Shown here one piece after another: positions 23,000 to 30,267 of a DNA stretch of 37,204 nucleotides. Positions within the stretch are counted from its first letter, which is position 1. The number at the start of each line of letters is the position of its first letter. Source of the DNA: a virus; the IMG/VR virus record IMGVR_UViG_3300043331_001671, positions 1 through 37,204 of that record. One strand, given 5' to 3'. The translations under genes and the position numbers were made by a program. Below the pieces are notes generated by a model. The model was not told where the DNA came from and searched no databases. It worked only from the letters and a program-made list of their open reading frames with translations.

Positions 23000-23548
23000 T
23001 TAATTCCTCCCATTGCGGCGTTGCGCCTCGACGTAGGCGTGGTAGCCCTCGGGGTCTTCCTGGCCCAGGGCCGCCAGCGCCGCGGCCCGGGAGATGTTGT
23101 GCTCTTTGGCGCGGGCGTCGGCGCGGGCCAGCAGCGCCGGGATCGGCGCCAGGGTGCGCCCGGTCTCATCCGTCGGATCGACCAGGGTGGCCAGCTCCAC
23201 GGACCGGGGGAGCTGGGCGAGAAAGGCGCTGAACCAGGCGTCCAGCGGTTGGGTGGTCTGCGACCCATCCGCCGCGGCAAAGGTCACGGTCGTGTCGGGG
23301 GTGGCCGCCAACCGCTCACAGAAGGCGAGCAGGCCGAGCCGTTCCATGGCCGGGGTAATGCGGCCCTGGCGCTTGAGGGCTGTGAGGCGCTCCTGAATGG
23401 CCTGGCGCCGGTTCTCCGCCTCCAGAGCAGCAATGCGGTCGGCGTCGGCTTTGCGCTGCTCGGCAAAGGCCGCGGTCATGCGCTCCTCCGCCTGCTGGAC
23501 GGCCAGCGTGACGGACTGCGACGCTCCGGTATTGGTGCTTGTGCTCAT
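23000..23548 (-). CDS. Capsid scaffolding protein from internal start (Mu Z / lambda Nu3-like)
   Basis: Codon 301 of the protease gene is an ATG (23548) preceded by AAGGAGGGGAGACAGAG, a very strong SD placed ~10 nt upstream. Translation from it would give a 182-aa scaffold without the protease, as in Mu I/Z and lambda C/Nu3. The region upstream of it (residues ~265-300) is Gly/Glu-rich and looks like a linker. The product is mostly coiled-coil. Confidence 0.65.
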   Translation of the reverse strand: MSTSTNTGASQSVTLAVQQAEERMTAAFAEQRKADADRIAALEAENRRQAIQERLTALKRQGRITPAMERLGLLAFCERLAATPDTTVTFAAADGSQTTQPLDAWFSAFLAQLPRSVELATLVDPTDETGRTLAPIPALLARADARAKEHNISRAAALAALGQEDPEGYHAYVEAQRRNGRN

Positions 23549-24448
23549 CTCTGTCTCCCCTCCTTCCTGGCTCTCCGTAGCATTGCTGCCCTCCTGAGGC
23601 CGTCCTTGTAGTGCGGGCATACCCCCCGCTGGGACGCCAGCAATTAACGTGTCCTCCTCCTGCTGGGTGAGGATGCGATCTCCCCATTCCACGCCGCCGA
23701 CATTAATCATGAAGTCCCGCATCGCGCGCAAGGCTTTGGCAATCACCCCCGTCTCGATCGGGGGATGGTGCGCCGTGTGCGCCGGTGTCGGGTCCTCCAG
23801 GTCCATGACATGCGTACCGACGGGTTGCGTCGCAAAAGGCTTCACCAGGTCAGGCAGGCCCGCCACCGCCGGCGGGATGGCACCTAAGAAACCGAGGTGT
23901 CGTAAAGCCCAGGAATTCGTTCCTACATTGTCCAAAGCCACACTGCGTTTCTTGTATGCTCCTTGTTCAACAAGTGAAGCAAAGGCCGGAATAATGTCAT
24001 GCAGTTGGACTTCAAGAAGATCACCATTACGGCGAACAGATTGCACCCACGCGAAGGCAGGGTCATCGGTTTTTGGATGCCCAACAACTACAGGAGCTTC
24101 TCTCTCTTTTGCGTTGTAGTTCTGCACAATGCTTTCCAAATCACCACTGGTCCACTGTCGCGTAAAACCATGCATGTCTGTATGTGAACCAGTGCGGAAA
24201 GCAGCAAGCCAACAACCCTCCATAAGCTTCATACTGTGTTCTCCTGTGCGGCGCCACGTCCCATCGGCTTCTTTGGCATAGCCGGCGTTTTTCACCGCTC
24301 CCCACGCAATGCGCGCGAAGCGGGCTTCGTCCCCGGTGCCGTACTGCTCCTCGGCACTGTTAAAGGCATTCCTCCAGATCGTCTGGGCATGCTCGGGCAG
24401 GGCGTTTTTGACGCCAGCCGGGAGCGCACTATTGCGGGCGTAGGGCAT
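23000..24448 (-). CDS. ChaB-domain + Mu I-like prohead protease + scaffold fusion
   Basis: 482 aa. Residues 1-68 are a ChaB domain (MPYARNSALPAGVKNALPEH, then AQTIWRNAFNSAEEQY and IAWGAVKNAGY). Residues ~75-215 are a Mu gpI-like protease: GCWLAAFRTGSHTD, VVVGHPKTDDPAFAWVQSV with H124, and KKRSVALD with S169. Residues ~300-482 are a long helical scaffold (MTAAFAEQRKADADRIAALE). In Mu, protease and scaffold come from one frame with an internal start, and the same is seen here (23548). A second internal ATG at 24232 (codon 73) also has an SD (AGGAG, 8 nt), so the protease may be made without ChaB. Confidence 0.85.
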   Translation of the reverse strand: MPYARNSALPAGVKNALPEHAQTIWRNAFNSAEEQYGTGDEARFARIAWGAVKNAGYAKEADGTWRRTGEHSMKLMEGCWLAAFRTGSHTDMHGFTRQWTSGDLESIVQNYNAKEREAPVVVGHPKTDDPAFAWVQSVRRNGDLLEVQLHDIIPAFASLVEQGAYKKRSVALDNVGTNSWALRHLGFLGAIPPAVAGLPDLVKPFATQPVGTHVMDLEDPTPAHTAHHPPIETGVIAKALRAMRDFMINVGGVEWGDRILTQQEEDTLIAGVPAGGMPALQGRPQEGSNATESQEGGETEMSTSTNTGASQSVTLAVQQAEERMTAAFAEQRKADADRIAALEAENRRQAIQERLTALKRQGRITPAMERLGLLAFCERLAATPDTTVTFAAADGSQTTQPLDAWFSAFLAQLPRSVELATLVDPTDETGRTLAPIPALLARADARAKEHNISRAAALAALGQEDPEGYHAYVEAQRRNGRN

Positions 24449-24457
24449 AGATCTCTC

Positions 24458-26614
24458 CTACCGCCTCGACGTCCAGAGTTCCCCGACATTCTGCCGAAAG
24501 CCTTCGTCGGGGGCGTCCGGCGCGTCGGCCGTTTCCGGGGTGAGGCCAAATTCCTCCAGCTCGGACGCCGCCAGGGCGACCACGGTGCAGCGGCAGTGAA
24601 ACCCGTTGGGTGGATACCATCGCTGCCAGAAGGGATGATCGGCTCGGTAGACCTTGCCGTTTTGCGCCAGGTGCGTCGGGCGCACGCGGCTATCCGGGAT
24701 CGCATGGTACTGCCAGTACGGCCGCACGCTGGCCATGGCGACCATCTGTTGATAGCGCCCCACCTGATACGCCTGCATCGTGTTGGTGCGAAACACCGTT
24801 TCGAGTTGCGCCAGCGCCGGACTGGTCCCTGGCAATTCCTCCTTGAAGAGCGCCACGATGCGGTCTTGAAACTCCAGCAGCGTGCTGCCCTCCTCGATGG
24901 CCGTGAGGAGGGCGTCTCCGACCAGCGCCGTCATCATGGCCCGCTGCTCATCCGCCACATGCCTGGTCAGGCCGGCGATGCCCCTGAGCAGCGCGGTCCA
25001 CTGCGGCTCGGTGAGGTCAAGCAGCTCGGCAAAAAAGGCGAGGGCTTCCTCCGGATCCAGGATGGCGAAAGGCAAATCCTCCACTATGGCGAACGCGACA
25101 GTATTTCCAGCTATCTGTGCTTGTCCAAGTAATTGGCTTTCGAGGATAGACGGATAGAGTGCCTCCGCCAACGGCTGCATGTCCAGGCTGGCCTCCAGCG
25201 TCGGGAGCATGGTCTGGAGCAGCGACAGTGACTCCTGGGCTTGCGCGGTCCAGTGCAGGATCTGGCGCGTCATGGCATCACCCACCTGCTGGACGAAAGG
25301 GTTTGCAGCATCGACAAGCCTCCCCGCCTGCTGGCTGTCGGCCTGCGCCCGCCGGACCGGTGAGGCAACGCGGGGAGACGCCGCGAACCCGAAGCCGCCA
25401 CCGCCCGCTGGGGGCGTCACCACCGGCTCAACGCCTTCCGGTCGGGGCAGGTTATAGGTCTCGTAGAAATAGCGGTCGGGAATGCGCACGCCGGTTTTGA
25501 CCAGGCGCTCATCGCGCTGCGCCCGCGCATCAAGATCCTCCGCCTGCTCGAAGTTGACCCAATACTGCGGGTACGCCTGGACGTTCGGGTAGTTGAGATC
25601 GACCAGGGTGCGGATCAGCCCGCCGGGGCCATTCAAGGCTTCGGCCAGCGCGTCGCTATCCGCCTTGGTAATTTCCTGGCGCACCTCCATATGGACCTGG
25701 CCCAGGGCCATCGAGCCCGGCGCCCCTTGCTCGGTGGTCAGGGTCTGGCCGTGCACCAGCTTGGTCAACAGGCGGTCCATGTAGGTGGTCGAGCTTTCGT
25801 AGAGGGTCGAGGCCTCGCTGCGCCGCGATTCGAGCATCGTCACCTCGACTCCGGCCGGGATCGTGGCGGCAGTCTCGGCATGGATGTTTTGGAGGACCTC
25901 GACGATGGCGTCAATGGTCTCCGTCGGCGTGCCGCCCGGAATCGTGGCCAGGGCCGTGGGCATGCCGTACTTGTCGGCAAAGATGAGCCAGAATTTCACC
26001 AGGTTTTTTTTGAACCACACCGGGAAGTACGTCTTGCTCCCTAAGCCCGCGCCGTAGGGCGTCCCATACTCGTCGCCCCAGCTAAACACCTGGAACTTGC
26101 TCTGCGGCACCGCCTCGCCGGTGGTGGGATTGGCGCGGGTCAGGACGCGGAGCTGGTCCTCCTGATCAAACACGAAGCGGTAGGGGGGCCGGGCAAAGAA
26201 GTGGCGCAGGATGAGCGCGCCATCTGTATCGCGCACGGCCCACTGCAGTTCGCACACACTGAAGCCGCGGTGAATCGCCTTGAGCAGGTGCTGGCGCCCC
26301 TCGTCAAAATTGCTGTCCAGCAGGACCTCCTGCACGAAGGCGGCGATCTCGACGTCCCTGGCGGCCTCCGAGGCCGGGAGGATCTGCCATTCCCGACTGA
26401 TGACGGCCAGGGAGCGCGCATACAGGATGGCTGCCAGGTGGGCATCCTGCTCACTCTGCATGTACAGCTCGATGCCTTCGCGCTTGCCCTCCAGGCGCAG
26501 GACCTGATCGGGGTTGAGCAACAGATCGCCTGCGGTGAGCTGATAGCGTGGGTCCGTTTTCACGGGCACCAGCTGCACGGCATGCGGATCGATGGACGGG
26601 GCCGTATCGGCCAT
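24458..26614 (-). CDS. Portal fused to Mu F-like minor head protein
   Basis: 718 aa from the ATG at 26614 (MADTAPSIDPHAVQ; CAGGAG SD). A longer frame exists, but it runs through the terminator at 26661-26697, so I reject that start. Residues ~20-430 are a Mu gp29 (DUF935)-type portal (WFKKNLVKFWLIFADKYGMP, YAR-x-LAVISREWQILPASE). Residues ~600-700 (FRTNTMQAYQVGRYQQM, then PDSRVRPTHLAQNGKVYRAD and FHCRCTVVAL) are the C-terminal Phage_Mu_F domain with its conserved H and C-R-C. In Mu these are separate genes; here they are one protein. Confidence 0.88.
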   Translation of the reverse strand: MADTAPSIDPHAVQLVPVKTDPRYQLTAGDLLLNPDQVLRLEGKREGIELYMQSEQDAHLAAILYARSLAVISREWQILPASEAARDVEIAAFVQEVLLDSNFDEGRQHLLKAIHRGFSVCELQWAVRDTDGALILRHFFARPPYRFVFDQEDQLRVLTRANPTTGEAVPQSKFQVFSWGDEYGTPYGAGLGSKTYFPVWFKKNLVKFWLIFADKYGMPTALATIPGGTPTETIDAIVEVLQNIHAETAATIPAGVEVTMLESRRSEASTLYESSTTYMDRLLTKLVHGQTLTTEQGAPGSMALGQVHMEVRQEITKADSDALAEALNGPGGLIRTLVDLNYPNVQAYPQYWVNFEQAEDLDARAQRDERLVKTGVRIPDRYFYETYNLPRPEGVEPVVTPPAGGGGFGFAASPRVASPVRRAQADSQQAGRLVDAANPFVQQVGDAMTRQILHWTAQAQESLSLLQTMLPTLEASLDMQPLAEALYPSILESQLLGQAQIAGNTVAFAIVEDLPFAILDPEEALAFFAELLDLTEPQWTALLRGIAGLTRHVADEQRAMMTALVGDALLTAIEEGSTLLEFQDRIVALFKEELPGTSPALAQLETVFRTNTMQAYQVGRYQQMVAMASVRPYWQYHAIPDSRVRPTHLAQNGKVYRADHPFWQRWYPPNGFHCRCTVVALAASELEEFGLTPETADAPDAPDEGFRQNVGELWTSRR

Positions 26615-26660
26615 GGATGCGGGCTCCTGGTTGGGGGACCCTTCGGCGTCAGGCGGGCAC

Positions 26661-26697
26661 AAAAAAAGCGGCGTGAGAGAGGTGCACCTCACGCCGC
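26661..26697 (-). terminator. Strong Rho-independent terminator before the portal gene
   Basis: On the minus strand GCGGCGTGAG (26697-26688), a 10-nt loop and its perfect complement CTCACGCCGC (26677-26668) are followed by TTTTTTT (26667-26661). It lies between TerL and portal, inside the leftward late block, which is unusual unless reading past it is regulated. Confidence 0.88.
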
Positions 26698-26756
26698 TCG
26701 GATCTCAGGCGCCACCCGACCACCCGTCGATGGTCGGGACGCCGAAGGTTTGCAAG

Positions 26757-26786
26757 ACCATACACGAAAAGGCCCGCGCCCGTCAA
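26757..26786 (-). promoter_or_regulatory. Candidate late promoter upstream of the portal gene
   Basis: TTGACG (26786-26781), an 18-bp spacer and TATGGT (26762-26757). The predicted start near 26750 would give a ~135-nt leader containing a perfect hairpin (CCCGACCA/TGGTCGGG, 26715-26738) and then the terminator at 26697-26661, before the portal ATG at 26614. The -35 box overlaps the TerL stop. Confidence 0.45.
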
Positions 26787-28384
26787 CGCCCCGCGAGATA
26801 GCGCCGCAGGGTGTCAGAGGCGGTGGCCCGCGTGCCGCCGTGGCGGATGGACGCGGCATCCAGCGTCACGACGGGCGCAAACGTCATCCCCAGCGCATCG
26901 GCCAGATCCGGCGACTGCACGCCGCGTGCGGCCAGCTCGTCTTTCGACTCGACCACGAGCCGCCCGCTCGAATCCAGATGGCTCTTCGGCGTCGCCAGCT
27001 CGCCGGCGAGGTCTTCCGCCAGGGCTTTCGCACACACGAACACTGGCGCTTCGTCGCGCAACCAGGCCGCCATCTCCAGCCAGAGGTGATCGCGCAGCGT
27101 GCGCCCTTGCGGCTCGCCTTTCTTCCGTGGTGGTGCCGGCAGGGCCACGTTCACCGAGGTGAGCGGCAACTTCGACCAGCCGCGCCGGAGCATGGCGTGT
27201 CGCATCGCCTCAGCCAGGCCCGGCGTATGCGGGGTGATTTCGGCCAGGCGGTCATAGACGCCAGCCCCCATCCCTATCGTATCAATATAGACCTCATCGG
27301 CGTCCCAGTCTACCAACGCCTGCAGGACACAGCCCACCGTCACCATCGTATCCTGGCGGCTGTAGATCCGCGCCTGCTCCACGACCGTGCTCTGCCGCAA
27401 CACGAGCGCCGTACGGTTCGTCCCCATGCGGGCCACGTCCACCCCGAGGCGACGCGGGCCAGTCACCGTCTCAGGTCGCTCACGCGTCAGGGCCGCCTCG
27501 CAGTTCGCGAGCGGGATCAGCGTGTCATCGTCGGCCTCGGGGAACTCGCCGTCCGCACGCACACGTACCACGTTGGAGCCCTCGCCGAACTTGGCCACCA
27601 GGGTCGCGCGGTAGTCGGGGGCACACAGCGGTGAGTCCTGGCTGGCGAAGTGCAGCGGCGTGTAGTGCCCGCGGCGCTGCCGGTGCGAGGCGGCAAAGTA
27701 GCCGGTGGTCCGGGTGGGATTGCCGAGCATGAGGAGCCGTGCCCCCTGGCTGGCCAGGGCGCCTTCTGCCACCTCGAAGATACGATCATCGATGCCACTG
27801 GCCTCATCCACCACGAACAGCAGCGGCGAGGTCGTCTGGTGCGCCAGGCTGGCGCCATCGGCGGCCACGGTGATGGCCGTGGCGTGAAAGCCCTGGAGCG
27901 CTTCGGGCGCTTCCTTCCTGGCTGTCCGGGCCACCGCGAACCATTCGAGCGGGGCGCCGCGGTCATAGACGCGATCCTGCGTGAGTTGAAAGAGGGTCGA
28001 GAGCCACAGACGCTGCGGATCACCGCGCTGCTGGCTCTGCAGGTCGGCAGACCGCCGCCACTTCCCCAGCTCGCCCCACAGGACCTGGCGCAGTTGGGCC
28101 GAGGTCGGCGCGGTGCACGGGATGCGTGCCAGGTCGTGCGTTTCGAGTTGCCACCAGATGATGGCGGCGGCGGCACTGGACTTGCCGATATTGTGACCCG
28201 ACCGCACGCTGACTTTGGCCCCCTCGTGGGCGATCGCTTCCAGGATACGGCGCTGCTGGTGGGTGGGCGTGAGCCCGAGGCGTTGGGTCGCGTAGAGGAC
28301 GGGATCGTCGCGCCAGTAGGTGCGCAGTTCGAGGTAGGCGTCGATGTAGGCGGCGAGCCTACTCGCGGGCAGTGTGCTGGCCAT
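26783..28384 (-). CDS. Terminase large subunit
   Basis: 533 aa from the ATG at 28384. ATPase: SVRSGHNIGKSSAAAA (Walker A-type GHNIGKS at 63-69) and LLFVVDEASG (D193, E194). Nuclease: RRLGVDVARMG (D316), VYIDTIGMG (D368) and SPDLADALG (D493/D496). It therefore carries both the translocating ATPase and the RNase H-like nuclease. The frame is open further upstream, but that part is a shadow of TerS; the chosen start overlaps TerS by 26 bp. Packs DNA into the prohead. Confidence 0.92.
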   Translation of the reverse strand: MASTLPASRLAAYIDAYLELRTYWRDDPVLYATQRLGLTPTHQQRRILEAIAHEGAKVSVRSGHNIGKSSAAAAIIWWQLETHDLARIPCTAPTSAQLRQVLWGELGKWRRSADLQSQQRGDPQRLWLSTLFQLTQDRVYDRGAPLEWFAVARTARKEAPEALQGFHATAITVAADGASLAHQTTSPLLFVVDEASGIDDRIFEVAEGALASQGARLLMLGNPTRTTGYFAASHRQRRGHYTPLHFASQDSPLCAPDYRATLVAKFGEGSNVVRVRADGEFPEADDDTLIPLANCEAALTRERPETVTGPRRLGVDVARMGTNRTALVLRQSTVVEQARIYSRQDTMVTVGCVLQALVDWDADEVYIDTIGMGAGVYDRLAEITPHTPGLAEAMRHAMLRRGWSKLPLTSVNVALPAPPRKKGEPQGRTLRDHLWLEMAAWLRDEAPVFVCAKALAEDLAGELATPKSHLDSSGRLVVESKDELAARGVQSPDLADALGMTFAPVVTLDAASIRHGGTRATASDTLRRYLAGR

Positions 28385-28913
28385 TGGTGGCGGTCTTTCT
28401 GGCCTGGGCCATGAGCCCCATGAGCCCCTGGCCGAGCTGTTCCAGAGCGGCTTTGTCCCCGTAGAGGTCGAGATGCCGGGCCAGTTTGTCCAGGGCGTCC
28501 GTCTTGCTGTGGAGTTTGAACCGGATGCTGCCACCGCCCTGGGTGATGGTCTGTGACACCTCACTCACCACCCGCCGGGCTGCAGCATCGATCTGGGCCG
28601 AATCGCGCAACGTCACGCCGCCTGGTCCCCAGGTCACGTAGGCGTGGAGGTCGCTGAAGCCGATCAGGGCCAGCTCGGCAATGACGCGCTCGGGGGTCAC
28701 GGCGTTGGTGTCGGCGAGCTGGGCGCGGCGTTCCGCGAGAGCCGCTTGCACCTCAGCATTTCTCAGCAATCGCCAGGCGTTGGTCTCTGCAGCATGGCCA
28801 CGGGCCTTGTATCCCGCCGCAATATACGCCGCCGTCGCGTTCTGCTCTTTGTCGGCCAGGAACGCCTCGACAAAGCGTTGATGACGTGGGGTGAGGTTCT
28901 CGTACGCGCGCAT
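28359..28913 (-). CDS. Terminase small subunit (Terminase_2 type)
   Basis: 184 aa. LTPRHQRFVEAFLADKEQNA, then TAAYIAAGYKARG and AWRLLRNAEVQAALAERRA, are the N-terminal DNA-binding pattern of Terminase_2 small subunits (L-T-x-x-Q-x-x-F-V-x-x-Y/F, A-A-x-x-A-G-Y). The C-terminal half (KTDALDKLARHLDLYGDK) fits the oligomerisation part. It recognises packaging sites and positions the large subunit. The ATG at 28913 has no SD but a promoter-like sequence just upstream. Confidence 0.85.
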   Translation of the reverse strand: MRAYENLTPRHQRFVEAFLADKEQNATAAYIAAGYKARGHAAETNAWRLLRNAEVQAALAERRAQLADTNAVTPERVIAELALIGFSDLHAYVTWGPGGVTLRDSAQIDAAARRVVSEVSQTITQGGGSIRFKLHSKTDALDKLARHLDLYGDKAALEQLGQGLMGLMAQARKTATNGQHTARE

Positions 28914-28920
28914 GCCGCCC

Positions 28921-28950
28921 AGCCTAGCACCGCCGGCTGAGCGGCGTCAA
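28921..28950 (-). promoter_or_regulatory. Candidate promoter of the terminase genes
   Basis: TTGACG (28950-28945), an 18-bp spacer and TAGGCT (28926-28921). It shares the -35 and spacing of the candidate promoter before the portal gene. The predicted start lies at or very near the TerS ATG, so a leaderless message is possible. The -10 box matches the consensus only partly. Confidence 0.4.
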
Positions 28951-28970
28951 GCGGCGGCACGCGGCGGCAC

Positions 28971-28980
28971 GGGGGGGGGG
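28971..28980. repeat. G10 homopolymer
   Basis: Ten G in a row between the zinc-finger gene and TerS, next to short GCGGCGG(C/T)AC/TC direct repeats (28941-28970). Homopolymers of this length are prone to slippage and to sequencing error. It is intergenic, about 20 bp upstream of the candidate terminase promoter. Confidence 0.8.
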
Positions 28981-28990
28981 CGCCGGGTGG

Positions 28991-29194
28991 TCAGACTGGG
29001 CGATGCCCATTCGTGACGATGGAGACCACCCACCCCTCGTCGTCGTCCGTTTCCTCGTCAAATGCCGTCCCAAAGTCCCAGAGGTCCAGTGGGTCGCCAC
29101 GCCAATGGTTCAAGCTATGATCAATCCTGAGATGCGCGTCGAAATGTGGGTCGTCATCCAACACCAGCAAACAGTAATCACACTGCCATGCCAT
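28991..29194 (-). CDS. C2H2-type zinc-finger protein
   Basis: 67 aa. CDYCLLVLDDDPHFDAHLRI then DH gives C-x2-C-x12-H-x4-H, a classical zinc finger pattern. The rest is acidic (TAFDEETDDDEG). The SD AAGGAG is well placed before the ATG at 29194. Small single zinc-finger proteins are common in the region upstream of terminase genes. Binding target unknown. Confidence 0.65.
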   Translation of the reverse strand: MAWQCDYCLLVLDDDPHFDAHLRIDHSLNHWRGDPLDLWDFGTAFDEETDDDEGWVVSIVTNGHRPV

Positions 29195-29209
29195 ACGTTC
29201 CTCTCCTTC

Positions 29210-29275
29210 TTACGCCGCGTGCGCGTCGTCGTCGGCCGCCGGGCGGCGCTTTGGCGGGCGGCCGCGGCGAGGCAC
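29210..29275 (-). CDS. Possible AT-hook micropeptide
   Basis: A 21-aa frame with a GTG start whose product begins with PRRGRPPKRRP, a textbook AT-hook (R-G-R-P-x-K), and ends DDDAHAA. Its end overlaps the SD of the next gene. Other frames of the same stretch are Arg/Pro-rich too, so this may be chance in GC-rich DNA. Confidence 0.3.
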   Translation of the reverse strand: MPRRGRPPKRRPAADDDAHAA

Positions 29276-29311
29276 TGGGAGCTCGCATAAGCGTCTGAGT
29301 GGAAGGGCGCG

Positions 29312-29862
29312 TTAAAATAGATTGCCTTGAAAGGTGCCTCGCTCTTCTTCCTGCTCGCACTGCTTCATAAAGTCAGGATAGAAGCGGCGAAAATCCCACC
29401 CATCGTCGGTCTGATCGCCTTTTTTGCTATTGCAGGATTGGCAAAGACATTGTCCATTGTCCCAGGTAGATTTCCCGCCTTTATTGACAGGAATCACATG
29501 ATCGGCGGTTAAGAGCTCCGTCGCCCCACATGACATACATTCTCCAGCCCATGCAATGATTTTGAGCCGCATGTACTCTGGAAAACGCTCGCGTTGACTT
29601 TCCTGCCATTGCAGGCGGGCTTCGAGCTTCGCCAGCTCATCCTGAGCGTCACGATAATCGGTTTGGAGATGCAACAATTGAGCATCGAGGACGAGAATTT
29701 GCGCCTGTTGTGCCTCGATTGTTGCTTCTTTTTCTTGCAGGGTGTCAATAACTGCAGGATGCTCCAACGGCTGTTGGACGACATGTTCAAGTTTTTGGAC
29801 TTTGCTCTGTAAGGCGTGCCTTCAGCTTTGATGGCGTAAAGATAGCCTGCGGTCTTCGGCAT
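29312..29862 (-). pseudogene. HNH endonuclease, apparently frameshifted
   Basis: The 3' part (29312-29767 and upstream to ~29815) encodes a coiled coil (KVQKLEHVVQQPLEHPAVID) and an HNH domain: CMSCGATELLTADHVIPVNK, then NGQCLCQSCNSKKGDQ. That frame has no ATG (only TTG at 29767) and opens after a TGA. The natural start MPKTAGYLYAIKAEG (ATG at 29862) is in another frame, so a -1 shift or indel near 29800-29820 joins them. It may be a sequencing error, a true mutation, or recoding. HNH nucleases next to terminase often help DNA packaging. Confidence 0.6.
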
Positions 29863-29870
29863 GTGTGTTC

Positions 29871-30101
29871 CTACTGTGACGCCAGAATGCTTCTGGCGAG
29901 CTTTAAGGCCATCTGCGAGACGCCACGCTCCCCGCGTTCCCAACGTGAGATCGTATCAGCATGCACTCCCAAGGCTTCAGCGAACGCTTCCTGCGTCATC
30001 CCAAGCTGCTGGCGAATCTGTACGAGTTCTTCTTGTGCTGCGTCCAGATGCGGAACGTTCTTCCGTGGTCGCCCTCGTCCGCGTGGTGCTGTCATGAGCA
30101 T
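29871..30101 (-). CDS. AT-hook + XRE helix-turn-helix regulator
   Basis: 76 aa from the ATG at 30101 (AGGAGG 5 nt upstream). The N-terminus carries RGRGRPRKN, an AT-hook. Then ELVQIRQQLGMTQEAFAEAL and GVHADTISRWERGERGVSQM form a Cro/C1-type HTH. Its promoter (TTGATT-N17-GATAAT) and the shared operator words at 30130-30219 lie directly upstream, so it probably controls its own transcription and that of the divergent operon. It is the first gene of the leftward block and could be its main regulator. Confidence 0.78.
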   Translation of the reverse strand: MLMTAPRGRGRPRKNVPHLDAAQEELVQIRQQLGMTQEAFAEALGVHADTISRWERGERGVSQMALKLARSILASQ

Positions 30102-30112
30102 AGAATCCTCCT

Positions 30113-30122
30113 CACACGTGTG
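30113..30122. promoter_or_regulatory. Palindrome CACACGTGTG
   Basis: Perfect 10-bp palindrome overlapping the predicted transcription start of the AT-hook/XRE gene, just before its SD. Likely a regulator site or a transcript-end structure. Confidence 0.4.
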
Positions 30123-30129
30123 TACCATA

Positions 30130-30158
30130 ATTATCGGCAATAGGTCGGAAGTAATCAA
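30130..30158 (-). promoter_or_regulatory. Leftward promoter TTGATT-N17-GATAAT
   Basis: -35 TTGATT (30158-30153), 17-bp spacer, -10 GATAAT (30135-30130), predicted start near 30123 and SD 30112-30107. The word CCTATTGCCGATAAT covers the -10 box and is a close inverted copy of the word at 30205-30219. Confidence 0.65.
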
Positions 30159-30170
30159 GAAAAAAATATG

Positions 30171-30219
30171 CCAATGGCGGTATTTTACCCTTTACTTTTC
30201 TCTGCCAATGGCCGATAAT
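30171..30219 (+). promoter_or_regulatory. Rightward promoter TTTACT-N17-GATAAT with operator words
   Basis: -35 TTTACT (30191-30196), 17-bp spacer, -10 GATAAT (30214-30219). Operator-like CCAATGGCCGATAAT (30205-30219) covers the -10 box; a third copy, CCAATGGCGGTATTT (30171-30185), lies upstream of the -35. Drives the 30268-32890 operon. Confidence 0.65.
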
Positions 30220-30267
30220 ATAAGCATGACGCGGCGATGGTCGCCGCCGACAGAGGAGACACGACGG

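Noticed and set aside
24458-26692. Portal start at 26692 (744 aa)
   Set aside because: The extra 26 codons read through the terminator hairpin at 26661-26697; ATG 26614 has an SD.
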